From Myxococcota bacterium (GTDB lineage: Bacteria; Myxococcota_A; UBA9160; UBA6930): DNA of 64,000 nucleotides. A program made the translations under genes and the position numbers. Location of the stretch: positions 1-64,000 of the forward strand of contig JANQOX010000025.1 of NCBI GenBank assembly GCA_028285625.1. The letters are read 5' to 3'. The notes under the pieces were generated by a model. It ran no database searches. It had not been told where the DNA came from and saw only the letters and a program-made list of their open reading frames with translations. Positions 54,301 through 61,286 of this stretch are shown here, one piece after another (within the stretch, counting starts at the first letter, position 1; every line of letters starts with the position of its first letter).

Positions 54301-54615
54301 CGCGCCGCTCCGCCGAAGCTCGAAGGCTTCGGGGTCGGCTTCGAAACCGCCGAACCGGTACCGCATGGCGGCAAGGTAGCGCTGGGATGCGGCCGACTCG
54401 CCGCGGATCTCCGCGCGGGGAGGGGCCCCGCCGGCATGGGGCTCGGCGATCGAGACCGCGTGGCCCAGGGGAAGCAGGGCGGCCGCGACGACGACGCCGA
54501 GCAGCAGCCGCAACGTGCGGCCGAGGGTGCGTCGCCGTCGCGCAGGGGGGGGCGGGGCGACGGTCGGTCGGGTCGGGGCGGGCAGTGCGGTCAGGAACGC
54601 GGCGCGCAGGGTCAT
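51316..54615 (-). CDS. Winged-helix/AAA-type ATPase/TPR regulator with N-terminal membrane segment
   Basis: A 1099-residue protein. Residues 84-183 are an OmpR/ToxR-type winged helix (T-V-R-G-R-G-F-K-I-G at its end). A STAND-like ATPase follows with Walker A G-E-P-G-I-G-K-T (229-236) and Walker B L-L-V-D-D-L-H-W-A-D near 345, then TPR-like helical repeats to the end, as in CadC/adenylate-cyclase-type ATPase regulators. Unusually, residues 1-83 hold a basic patch and a membrane segment (about 34-57) ahead of the winged helix. ATG 54615 has GGAG upstream; M84 (54366) is an alternative start with no good ribosome site. It sits 69 bases after the M23-like gene and 68 before the surface-protein gene. 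Confidence 0.75.
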   Translation of the reverse strand: MTLRAAFLTALPAPTRPTVAPPPPARRRRTLGRTLRLLLGVVVAAALLPLGHAVSIAEPHAGGAPPRAEIRGESAASQRYLAAMRYRFGGFEADPEAFELRRSGAAVALAPLPMKLLLHLLERHPAAPTREELMQTLWPDTAVSDASLAQAVRAVRSALADAGGADDVIRTVRGRGFKIGVPVQTEAPLPEAPDEVEEPLFGRGPELAQGTAAIDAALAGTPRFVVLIGEPGIGKTRLAERLARIARERGARVLQGRGHEGDREPAFWPFVQIVRDAASGLETPELLQCLGTSAAEIAAVVPEIADRLVGVKPATTPSDVDPEQARFAFFDGVTRFLARVAAKRPLALLVDDLHWADPGSLRLLEFFVQELPPSPILLVTTTRNVEMDPPAGLQAALAALARSPFGGLSLALDGLGREDLAQLVAAEVGQPPSPALLDAVVARTDGNPLFAREVAQWVADDDAGGAGPEIPAAVQQVIRHRLASLDDDSLAILGAAATVGREFDLGLVARALDRPADDVLAALEPAERARIVGPGAAGVATLRFSHALVRETLLADLSTRERVRLHARVGAALEALHAAHPERVLSELARHFAAALPVSDANVAFGYAARAAETNLRLLAFEQAAEDAELALTIADQAVGLAPEARSRVLRLLADAQFRAGRREQAAGTWWRLVAAARRLDDPEALADSAMSLAFANVFTAHSHEETIGLLREALDRLGPADGIRRARLLSWLARQITWTEEADRQDQLTREAVEMARRLGDEPTLLDVLGARGSILELGGDDEDREATCTELLELARRRGSRVFEADALTLRLQHRIELADARGIDRDLDVCERLARDLRHPFYIAHAARARAMRALWRGDLQEAEGLVQHAFELGQRVDPEHAAVALSAQLGALRRLQGRVGELEAGAREAADRYPMMASFRCGLAAIELETGNEAAARRTFESLARGGFPEIRPDRPNHGLNLALASEVCAQLGQVEHARTLVTLLEPFAGRYLTAPNVVAAGTASRHLGALHGALGAFDLAEAHFETALDIERGMAADAWLAATHVDHARVRLAAGEAQAARASLDEALAIATRKALVGLAAAANRLTAELEVSA

Positions 54616-54651
54616 GTTCGTCTCCGGAGCTTGCAGACAGCAAGGGGCCGC

Positions 54652-54668
54652 CCCGCGCGATGCGCGGG
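54652..54668 (-). other. GC hairpin between the M23-like gene and the regulator
   Basis: CCCGCGC-GAT-GCGCGGG gives a perfect 7-bp stem in the 69-base gap. On the minus strand it lies after the M23-like stop and before the regulator start. It could weaken read-through or protect RNA; there is no T run. Confidence 0.3.
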
Positions 54669-54684
54669 CCGGCCGGGGCGTGGG

Positions 54685-57258
54685 CTACCAGAGGGGCTGG
54701 ACGATCATGGGCCGCACCAGCGCCTGGTTGAGCAGCAGCGTGAAGTTGAACTCTTCCGGCGAGAACAGGTCGCGGTCGACGGCCTGGGCCGTGTGGAAGA
54801 CGAGCGGCCGGGCCTCGTCGTCCTCGATGGCGTGGATGTGCAGGTGCGGACCGCTCGAGCTGCCCGAGTTGCCCACCAGGCCCAGCTGCGTCCCCATGGT
54901 GACGGGAATCGGCGGGTTCTGTTCGCCGTCCGCGGGGCAGAGCGCGGGAGGCACCGAGCCCTCTTGGAGGTGGGCGTACAGCACGCGTTCGACCTGCCCA
55001 TCGAGGGTGTGCTCGATCACGAACGAGTTGCCGCCGCCCGAAGGGGAGTCGCCGTCGCTCTCGCCCGGCGCCGAGTGATCTTCGGCGGTGGCGTAGCAGA
55101 CCACGATCTCCCCATCGGCCATGGCATGGATGGGCTTGCCCCACACGAGGCGGTCGTCGTTCTGGGTGCCGTCGGTTCCGGGGTGGTTCGACGACCAGCC
55201 GCTGCCCGTCCAGCGCTTCACGTGCATGTCGTACGCATGCATCTGGGTCGAAGACCCGCGGTGGGCGGAGCCCAACCAGTGATGCTGGCCGGTGGCCCAG
55301 AACTCGTCGTTGGCCAGCCCCGACAGCGGTGAAGGGAAGCGGTAGCCACCCTCGGCGGTCGGGTTCACGTGGTTGGCCAGGGTGTGGAACACGATCAGGT
55401 CCTTGGTGTAGCCGTCGAAGTCGAGCTCGACGCGCACGGACGCCGGAGCCGGAGAAGGCAGGTCGCGGTCCTCGGGGACCTTGAGCCCGCGCGTCACGCC
55501 GGGTGCCATCCAGGCCAGGTTGTCCGGCGCGGCATTGGTGAGGAACCGGACGCTCGCGAAGTGCCCGACCTCGTCCTGGTGGTCGGCGCCGACCGAGAGG
55601 ATCCGCCCCACGTGGTCCTGGACGATGCCGTTGCCGAAGGCCACCTGGCCCCGCTCGCGGCCCCGCTCCCACTCGAAGGTGCCATGTACGTCGAAGGCGA
55701 TCGTGATCAGCTCGATCTCCAGGGGCTGCGAGGACGTGTCGTAGCCCCACCCGGTGATCGCCACGTGGTCTCCACGCAGGATCTCGACGTCGTAGGCTTC
55801 GCTCGACTCGCCGCGGTACAGATGCTCGCGCAGGCCGGCGATGCCGAAGCTGCCGTCGACGGTCCCGTTGGTCGAGAAGTAGCGAGCCATGCCGATGCTC
55901 GTGCCCGTATTGCGGATCACACCGCCCACCAGCACGATGCGGTTCAGGCTGTCCACGTCCAGGTTGTGGGCGCGCACCTCGTTGGCGGCGAAGAAACCGT
56001 GCTGGATCCAGCCGTCGCCGCCGAAGGCGCCCCGCATGCTGCCGTCGAGTTCGACCGCGGCGACGCCGAAGTGGCAGTCGTTGGCCGCGGTCACGCAGCC
56101 CGAGCCCACCTGGGCGCCGATGGCCATGAACACGGAGCTCGGCGGGGGCGGCGAGCCGGTGTAGCCGCCGATGTCGTCGCCACGGTCGCGCCCGGGGTCG
56201 ATGAAGCGCACGCCGGCGGCGCCGGTCTCGACGCCGTCACGACCGGACAGCACCATGCGCCCGTCGCCGTCGAAGCGCGGGTCGAGGTAGCCGCCTTCGT
56301 CGAGCAGTGCGATGCCGATGCGCCGCAGCCCGTTGCAGCGCAGGTCGCCCACGACCGCGTAGTACTGCCCCTCATCGGTGTCGAGCACGTCGAGATGTGT
56401 GGCCTCGGCCTGCTCGCAGCCGGGGAACTGGATGTAGGTGACGCCGAGCTGGAGGCCCCCGAAGGACCCGAAGGGACCATCGGGCTCGAGCGTGGTGCGG
56501 TGGTAGCGCGCCACCCGGAAGCGCTCGGCGGGGCCGTCCTGCCAGCCGACCGTGTAGCCGCCCGCCACCAACAGCCGCTCCCCCTTGGCCACTCGAACGG
56601 CGTTGGCGCGCAGCGAGAGCTCCTTGCTCTCGGCCAACAGCTTGCCACGGTGGTCGTAGCGGGCGACGTACCATCCGCCGGCGGCGCCGTCGTCGACGTG
56701 GCCCGCCATGTAGTTGCCGTCCCCGGTGGTGTCCACGTCGGTGAATCGCGCGCTCTGGCTGCCGTCCTCGAACGGGTCGAGCTGGTAGGCGTTGGGGTGG
56801 TAGCCCTCGTCGGCGCGGCCCCAGGCGTCGCCCCAGAGCAGCGACATGCGCTTGCCCGGGGTGTCGTAGGACAGGTCGTACCGCAGCAGGTCCGTGTCGC
56901 CCGAAACGGCCACGGTACTGGCCGTGCCCGCCGGGTAGACCACCCGCACCTCGTCGAGATGCAGGAACACGTTGCCGTCGTTCTGGAACCCGACGTCCAT
57001 GTTGAGCCGCGTGCTCGGGTCGTCGTCGAGGCTTCGTGCGGCGGCACGCTCGTAGATCACCTGATCGTCGGCGTTGGTCGGCCGCACCGTGGTCACCGAG
57101 ACCGGCGGGCCTCCGGGGCCGCCGTTGCAGCTCGGCGCCAGGGTCGGCACCACGAGCAGGGCGATGGCGAGCACCCGGAGGGCGCGCAGGCCCCAGAGGG
57201 CGCGGGAGGAGGACGTTTCGGGGTGGATCGGGCAGCGGGCCTCGGTTCGGATCGTCAT
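54685..57258 (-). CDS. Exported protein with delta-60-type repeats and M23 (LytM) peptidase-like domain
   Basis: An 857-residue protein. A signal segment (about 20-43) ends L-A-P-S-C (Cys44), possibly a lipoprotein. The middle has repeats of the delta-60/propeller type (D-P-R-F-D-G-D-G, D-G-S-F-G-I-A-G and similar). Near the C-terminus are M-H-A-Y-D, G-K-P-I-H-A-M-A-D-G and G-P-H-L-H-I-H, the M23 zinc-site pattern, so cell-wall cutting or a non-catalytic variant is possible. ATG 57258 has AGGAGCC upstream. A 7-bp stem (57276-57295) lies in the leader. It is the first gene of the set with the regulator and surface protein. Confidence 0.72.
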   Translation of the reverse strand: MTIRTEARCPIHPETSSSRALWGLRALRVLAIALLVVPTLAPSCNGGPGGPPVSVTTVRPTNADDQVIYERAAARSLDDDPSTRLNMDVGFQNDGNVFLHLDEVRVVYPAGTASTVAVSGDTDLLRYDLSYDTPGKRMSLLWGDAWGRADEGYHPNAYQLDPFEDGSQSARFTDVDTTGDGNYMAGHVDDGAAGGWYVARYDHRGKLLAESKELSLRANAVRVAKGERLLVAGGYTVGWQDGPAERFRVARYHRTTLEPDGPFGSFGGLQLGVTYIQFPGCEQAEATHLDVLDTDEGQYYAVVGDLRCNGLRRIGIALLDEGGYLDPRFDGDGRMVLSGRDGVETGAAGVRFIDPGRDRGDDIGGYTGSPPPPSSVFMAIGAQVGSGCVTAANDCHFGVAAVELDGSMRGAFGGDGWIQHGFFAANEVRAHNLDVDSLNRIVLVGGVIRNTGTSIGMARYFSTNGTVDGSFGIAGLREHLYRGESSEAYDVEILRGDHVAITGWGYDTSSQPLEIELITIAFDVHGTFEWERGRERGQVAFGNGIVQDHVGRILSVGADHQDEVGHFASVRFLTNAAPDNLAWMAPGVTRGLKVPEDRDLPSPAPASVRVELDFDGYTKDLIVFHTLANHVNPTAEGGYRFPSPLSGLANDEFWATGQHHWLGSAHRGSSTQMHAYDMHVKRWTGSGWSSNHPGTDGTQNDDRLVWGKPIHAMADGEIVVCYATAEDHSAPGESDGDSPSGGGNSFVIEHTLDGQVERVLYAHLQEGSVPPALCPADGEQNPPIPVTMGTQLGLVGNSGSSSGPHLHIHAIEDDEARPLVFHTAQAVDRDLFSPEEFNFTLLLNQALVRPMIVQPLW

Positions 57259-57506
57259 CGGATGGCTCCTCGCAGAGGCCGCGAATCGGCGGCCTTGGCT
57301 GACGAGAACCACCCTAGAAACGGGGTGTTTGCCCAGCTTGATCGGAACCTGATGACTGTTGAAAGAAACCTGCCCTGCGGGGACTTCGGAGCGCTACCAG
57401 GCGTGGATCGGCTGGCCCGGCGCGCCGGATGGAGCGCGGTGGGGGCCGTGTGGCCCCGGGAGCCACTCGGCCCGCGCTACGCCTGGTGTCGAGCCACGTG
57501 CTCGGG
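57259..57506. other. 248-base gap upstream of the M23-like gene
   Basis: I find no gene here. It holds the leader hairpin AGGCCGC/GCGGCCT (57276-57295), a relatively AT-richer stretch at 57310-57370 that is the likely promoter area of the minus-strand M23 operon (no consensus boxes found), and the outer copy of a 30-bp repeat near 57476. Confidence 0.5.
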
Positions 57507-57522
57507 CTACGCCTGGTGTCGA
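57476..57522. repeat. 30-bp-period tandem repeat at the 3' end of the amidohydrolase gene
   Basis: GCTACGCCTGGTGTCGA occurs at 57476-57492 and again at 57506-57522, period 30. The inner copy contains the stop codon of the amidohydrolase (57507-57509) and its last codons. The rest of the unit is only partly conserved, so the duplication is older or has diverged. Confidence 0.7.
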
Positions 57523-59168
57523 AGCACCTTGCCCGCGCGGGCCCCCGTGTGCTCGCCGTCGAGAACGTTCACCTCGCCGTTGACCAGCGTTGCGCGGTAG
57601 CCCTTCGAGCGCTGAATGAAGCGGGGTGCACCGCCCGGGAAGTCGTGCACGATCTCGGGCTGGCGTTCGGCCACCTGCGCGGGGTCGAGCACGTTCACGT
57701 CGGCGCGCATCCCCGGAGCGAGGGTGCCGCGGTCGGCCAGGCCCATGATCCGCGCGGGGCCCGAGGTCATGCGGCGGATGGCTTCGCCGACCGAGAACAG
57801 GCCTTCTTCCCGGACCCAGTGGGAGAGCACGAAGCTCGCCCAGCCGGCGTCCATGATCTGCGAGACGTGCGCACCCGCGTCGCCCAGGATCGGGAACATG
57901 TGCGGGCTCTTGAGCAGGTCACGCAGGGCGTCGTGGTTCACGTTGAACATGCGGAACGTGAAGAGCGCCCGGCCCTGGCTCTCGTGGGACATCCGCAGGA
58001 ACGTCTCGGACCAGTGCTCGCCGGCGGCCTGGGCCATCGCCGCCAGACTCTCGTCGGCCGAGGCGGTGTAGTTCGGCGTCTCGCCGTCGCCCATCCAGAA
58101 GACCTGCTCGGGCGGCGCGCTGCGGCGCGCCGTCTTGGCGTCCTCGACGAGGCGGCGCTGGAAGTCCGGGTCGCGAATGGCGGCCAGCCGGGCGGCCAGG
58201 TCCATGCCGCGAAGCTCGCGCCAGCTGCGCCCGGCGACGGGCAACATGCCCTGGAGCCCGAAGACGAAGCCCGAGCCGCGTGGCTGGGTCACGGCGCTGA
58301 TGTCGCGCCCTTCGGCCGCCAGCGAGTCGAGGAAGGCGGCGTGGCGCTTGCCCGATTCGGTGTCGGGCGCCGTCCCGAAGCTGAACAGCACGCGGCTCCC
58401 CGAGGTCTCGGCCAGGTCCCGCAGCAGCTTGGCCGTGAACTCGAACTGTTGGAAGTCGAGCACGTTCTGCAGCAGCCCGCCGCGCGCACCCACGGCCTTC
58501 GCGATTTCGAGCAGCTCAGACGCATCGGCGTAGGTGCCCGGGATCGAGCGCCCGTCGGGGAGCACGTGCGGCGGGTAGCGGTTGGTGGAGAAGCCCACCG
58601 CCCCGGCGTCGACGGCCTTGCCCACGAGGTCGGCCATCTCGAGCTTCTCTTCGGCCGTGGCCTGTTCCTCGACCGCGCGCTCGCCCATCACGAAGAAGCG
58701 CACGGCGCAGTGGCCGACCAGGCCCGCCACGTTGAGGCTCGGCGCGAGCCGCTCGAGGGCGTCGAGGTAGCCGCCGTAGTCCTCCCAATCCCAGGGCAGG
58801 CCGCCGAGGATCGCGTCCTTGGGGATGTCTTCGACCGTCTCCATCATGCCGGCGAGCAGCTCGCGGTCGGTCTCGCGGCAGGGGGCGAACGTCACGCCGC
58901 AGTTGCCCATCATCACGGTGGTGACCCCGTGCCAGCTGACCGGCGTACACGCCGGGTCCCAGCCGATCTGGGCATCGAGGTGCGTGTGGATGTCTACGAA
59001 GCCCGGCGTGACCAGGTGGCCCTCGGCTTCGATCTCCCGATCGCCGCGGCCGACGTCGGGGCCCATCGCAGTGATCGTGCCGTCGTCGATCGCGAGGTCG
59101 CCGGCGATCGGTTCGGCGCCGGTCCCGTCGACGAGTTCCCCGCCGCGAATCACGAGTTCATGGGGCAT
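57507..59168 (-). CDS. N-acyl-D-amino-acid deacylase-like amidohydrolase
   Basis: A 553-residue metal-dependent amidohydrolase. The metal motif H61-T-H63 follows P-G-F-V-D-I, and further family blocks include G-N-C-G-V-T-F-A-P, N-R-Y-P-P, and G-D-A-G-A-H-V near the end. It belongs to the D-aminoacylase/dihydroorotase-like group; the natural substrate may be another cyclic amide or N-acyl compound. ATG 59168 with AGGAGA is preferred over the start at 59189. It is downstream of an acyl-CoA dehydrogenase gene with a 47-base gap. Confidence 0.83.
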   Translation of the reverse strand: MPHELVIRGGELVDGTGAEPIAGDLAIDDGTITAMGPDVGRGDREIEAEGHLVTPGFVDIHTHLDAQIGWDPACTPVSWHGVTTVMMGNCGVTFAPCRETDRELLAGMMETVEDIPKDAILGGLPWDWEDYGGYLDALERLAPSLNVAGLVGHCAVRFFVMGERAVEEQATAEEKLEMADLVGKAVDAGAVGFSTNRYPPHVLPDGRSIPGTYADASELLEIAKAVGARGGLLQNVLDFQQFEFTAKLLRDLAETSGSRVLFSFGTAPDTESGKRHAAFLDSLAAEGRDISAVTQPRGSGFVFGLQGMLPVAGRSWRELRGMDLAARLAAIRDPDFQRRLVEDAKTARRSAPPEQVFWMGDGETPNYTASADESLAAMAQAAGEHWSETFLRMSHESQGRALFTFRMFNVNHDALRDLLKSPHMFPILGDAGAHVSQIMDAGWASFVLSHWVREEGLFSVGEAIRRMTSGPARIMGLADRGTLAPGMRADVNVLDPAQVAERQPEIVHDFPGGAPRFIQRSKGYRATLVNGEVNVLDGEHTGARAGKVLRHQA

Positions 59169-59215
59169 CTGCTTCTCCTGGCGCGCCACGCTGGCGGCGA
59201 TGGTTCGTTCTTCGA

Positions 59216-60541
59216 TCAGGGTCCGGTGAAGCGCCTCGCCACTTCGGGGCCGGCCAGGTAGCTCGCCTTCGGGTCGTACTCACTGGCGCCGTCCTCGACC
59301 CAGCGCTGCAGCTCGGCGCGCCCCACGACGAACCAGTGGACCTCGTCCGGGCCATCGGCCAGGCGCAGGGTGCGCTGGCTCGCGTACATGTCCGCCAGCG
59401 GCGTCCACTGCGAAACGCCGGTGGCGCCGTGGATCTGGATAGCTTCGTCGATGATCTTGCAGACGCGCTCGGGCACCATCGCCTTGATCGCGCTCACCCA
59501 CACGCGTGCTTCGCGGTTGCCGAGCGTGTCCATGGCCTTGGCGGCCTTGAGCACCATCATGCGCATGGCCTCGATCTCGACCCGGGCGCGTGCGATCACC
59601 TCGGTGTTCTTGCCCAGGTTGGCGATGCGCTTGCCGAAGGCCTCACGGGTGAGGCCGCGCTTGGCCATGAGCTCGATGGCGCGCTCGGCGGCGCCGATCG
59701 ACCGCATGCAGTGGTGGATGCGGCCCGGCCCGAGCCGCACCTGCGAGATCTCGAAGCCTCGGCCCTCCCCGAGCAGCATGTTGTCCTTGGGCACCCGGCA
59801 GTCGTCGAACCGGATGTGCATGTGGCCGTGGGGCGCGTCGTCGCGGCCGAAGACGTGCATGCCGCCGAGGATCTCGTAGCCGGGCGCATCGGTCGGCACG
59901 AGGATCTGCGACTGCCGCAGGTGCGGCGGCGCATCCGGGCTGGTCTGCACCATCACGATCATGATCTTGCAGCGCGGGTCGCCGGCACCCGAGATGTAGT
60001 ACTTCTCGCCGTTGATCACCCACTCGTCGCCGATGAGCTCCGCTCGGCAGGAGATGTTCTTGGCGTCGGACGACGCCAGGTCGGGCTCGGTCATGGCATA
60101 GGCCGAGCGGATCTCGCCGTTCAGCAGCGGCTCGAGCCACTGCTTCTTCTGCTCGGGGGTTCCGACCCGCTCGAGAACCTCCATGTTGCCCGTGTCCGGT
60201 GCCGAGCAGTTGAGGCACTCGGATGCGATGGGGTTCTTGCCGAGCTCGGCCGCGATGTACGCGTAGTCGAGATTCGAGAGCCCCTGGCCAGTCTCGTCGT
60301 CGGGCAGGAAGAAGTTCCACAGGCCCTGCTGCTTGGCCTTGTCCTTCACGCTGTCGAGCAGTTCGAGCTGCCCCGGGGCCCACGACCAGCGATCCTCGCG
60401 ATCGGCGCCGAGCTGGTGGAACTCGAGCGTGATGGGCTGCACCTCCTTCTCGACGAAGGTCGTGACCTTGTCGTACAAGGGGCGTGCCCCCTCCGACATG
60501 CGGAGGTCGAACATCTCCGGGGTGGTTTCGAGACCGGACAT
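59216..60541 (-). CDS. Acyl-CoA dehydrogenase
   Basis: A 441-residue acyl-CoA dehydrogenase. A-Y-A-M-T-E-P-D-L-A-S-S-D contacts substrate, and I-H-G-A-T-G-V-S-Q-W is near the C-terminal FAD site. The length and extended N-terminus match the ACAD10/11-like bacterial group. ATG 60541 has AGGAGA upstream; the longer frame to 60667 lacks support. Adjacent to the amidohydrolase, probably the same transcript. Confidence 0.87.
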   Translation of the reverse strand: MSGLETTPEMFDLRMSEGARPLYDKVTTFVEKEVQPITLEFHQLGADREDRWSWAPGQLELLDSVKDKAKQQGLWNFFLPDDETGQGLSNLDYAYIAAELGKNPIASECLNCSAPDTGNMEVLERVGTPEQKKQWLEPLLNGEIRSAYAMTEPDLASSDAKNISCRAELIGDEWVINGEKYYISGAGDPRCKIMIVMVQTSPDAPPHLRQSQILVPTDAPGYEILGGMHVFGRDDAPHGHMHIRFDDCRVPKDNMLLGEGRGFEISQVRLGPGRIHHCMRSIGAAERAIELMAKRGLTREAFGKRIANLGKNTEVIARARVEIEAMRMMVLKAAKAMDTLGNREARVWVSAIKAMVPERVCKIIDEAIQIHGATGVSQWTPLADMYASQRTLRLADGPDEVHWFVVGRAELQRWVEDGASEYDPKASYLAGPEVARRFTGP

Positions 60542-60621
60542 CGGCGTTCTCCTCTGAAGGGTGGCGCAGGCGACGAGCCAGGGTAACGCAGGCGCAGGGG
60601 CGAGGGGTGCGGCCGTCTGCC

Positions 60622-61251
60622 TCAGACGATCGCGAACAGCGCGAGGCCCGCGGCGGCACCGATCCACTGGTTACGCTTGAGGACTTCGCCGGTGAGGCCC
60701 CGGAAGCTCTCGATCGGTGTCGCGCCGGCATAGGATCGGCGGATCACGGGCAGCTCCGTCGTCGAGGCGAAGACCGCGAACCCGAACGCGGCGGACACCA
60801 GGGCCACGCGTCCGGGAGCGTCCAGCGGCAGGGCCAGGGCGAGGACCACCACCACCAACCAGTGGGCGACGTTGCCGCCGATGCTCATGGCACGGAAGGG
60901 TCCGTCGCCGCTGCGCACGAGGTCGAGGTTGAAGATCGGAAACAGGGACGTGATCGGCTTGGTCGGGGCGATCCCGCCCGACCAACGTGCGCCCGCAAAA
61001 TGACCCCACTCGTGCGCGAGCGACCCGAGCGATACGCCCACCACGATGCCCACGACCACCGAGAGGACCGTCGCGAATCCGAGCCCGCTGGTGACGTGCC
61101 AGGCGTCGGTCGCGCCGAACAGGGCGAGTGCCGCGAGCGCGATGGCGCCGTCACGCTGCCCGAGCTTGGCGACGGGCGCCTCGTCCGCGGGCAGGGCGGC
61201 GGCCTCGCCGGCAGGCTCGTGGGCTTCTTCGGTCGCGGTGGCTTCGCTCAT
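60622..61251 (-). CDS. M50-like membrane metalloprotease (site-2 protease type)
   Basis: A 209-residue membrane protein with four to five hydrophobic segments. The zinc motif H80-E81-W-G-H84 sits at the end of a membrane helix. No second conserved N-x-x-P-x-x-x-L-D-G motif is clear; S-I-G-G-N-V-A-H may take that place. Smaller than typical RseP/SpoIVFB enzymes. ATG 61251 has GAGGAG upstream. Substrate unknown. Confidence 0.6.
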   Translation of the reverse strand: MSEATATEEAHEPAGEAAALPADEAPVAKLGQRDGAIALAALALFGATDAWHVTSGLGFATVLSVVVGIVVGVSLGSLAHEWGHFAGARWSGGIAPTKPITSLFPIFNLDLVRSGDGPFRAMSIGGNVAHWLVVVVLALALPLDAPGRVALVSAAFGFAVFASTTELPVIRRSYAGATPIESFRGLTGEVLKRNQWIGAAAGLALFAIV

Positions 61252-61286
61252 GGGGGACTCCTCGGTCCGGAGTCTACCGTTTGCGT

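Noticed and set aside
52504..57600. Long plus-strand open frames of 942 and 743 residues
   Set aside because: They are antisense to the regulator and M23-like genes and have low-complexity Arg/Gly/His-rich composition typical of GC-rich shadows.
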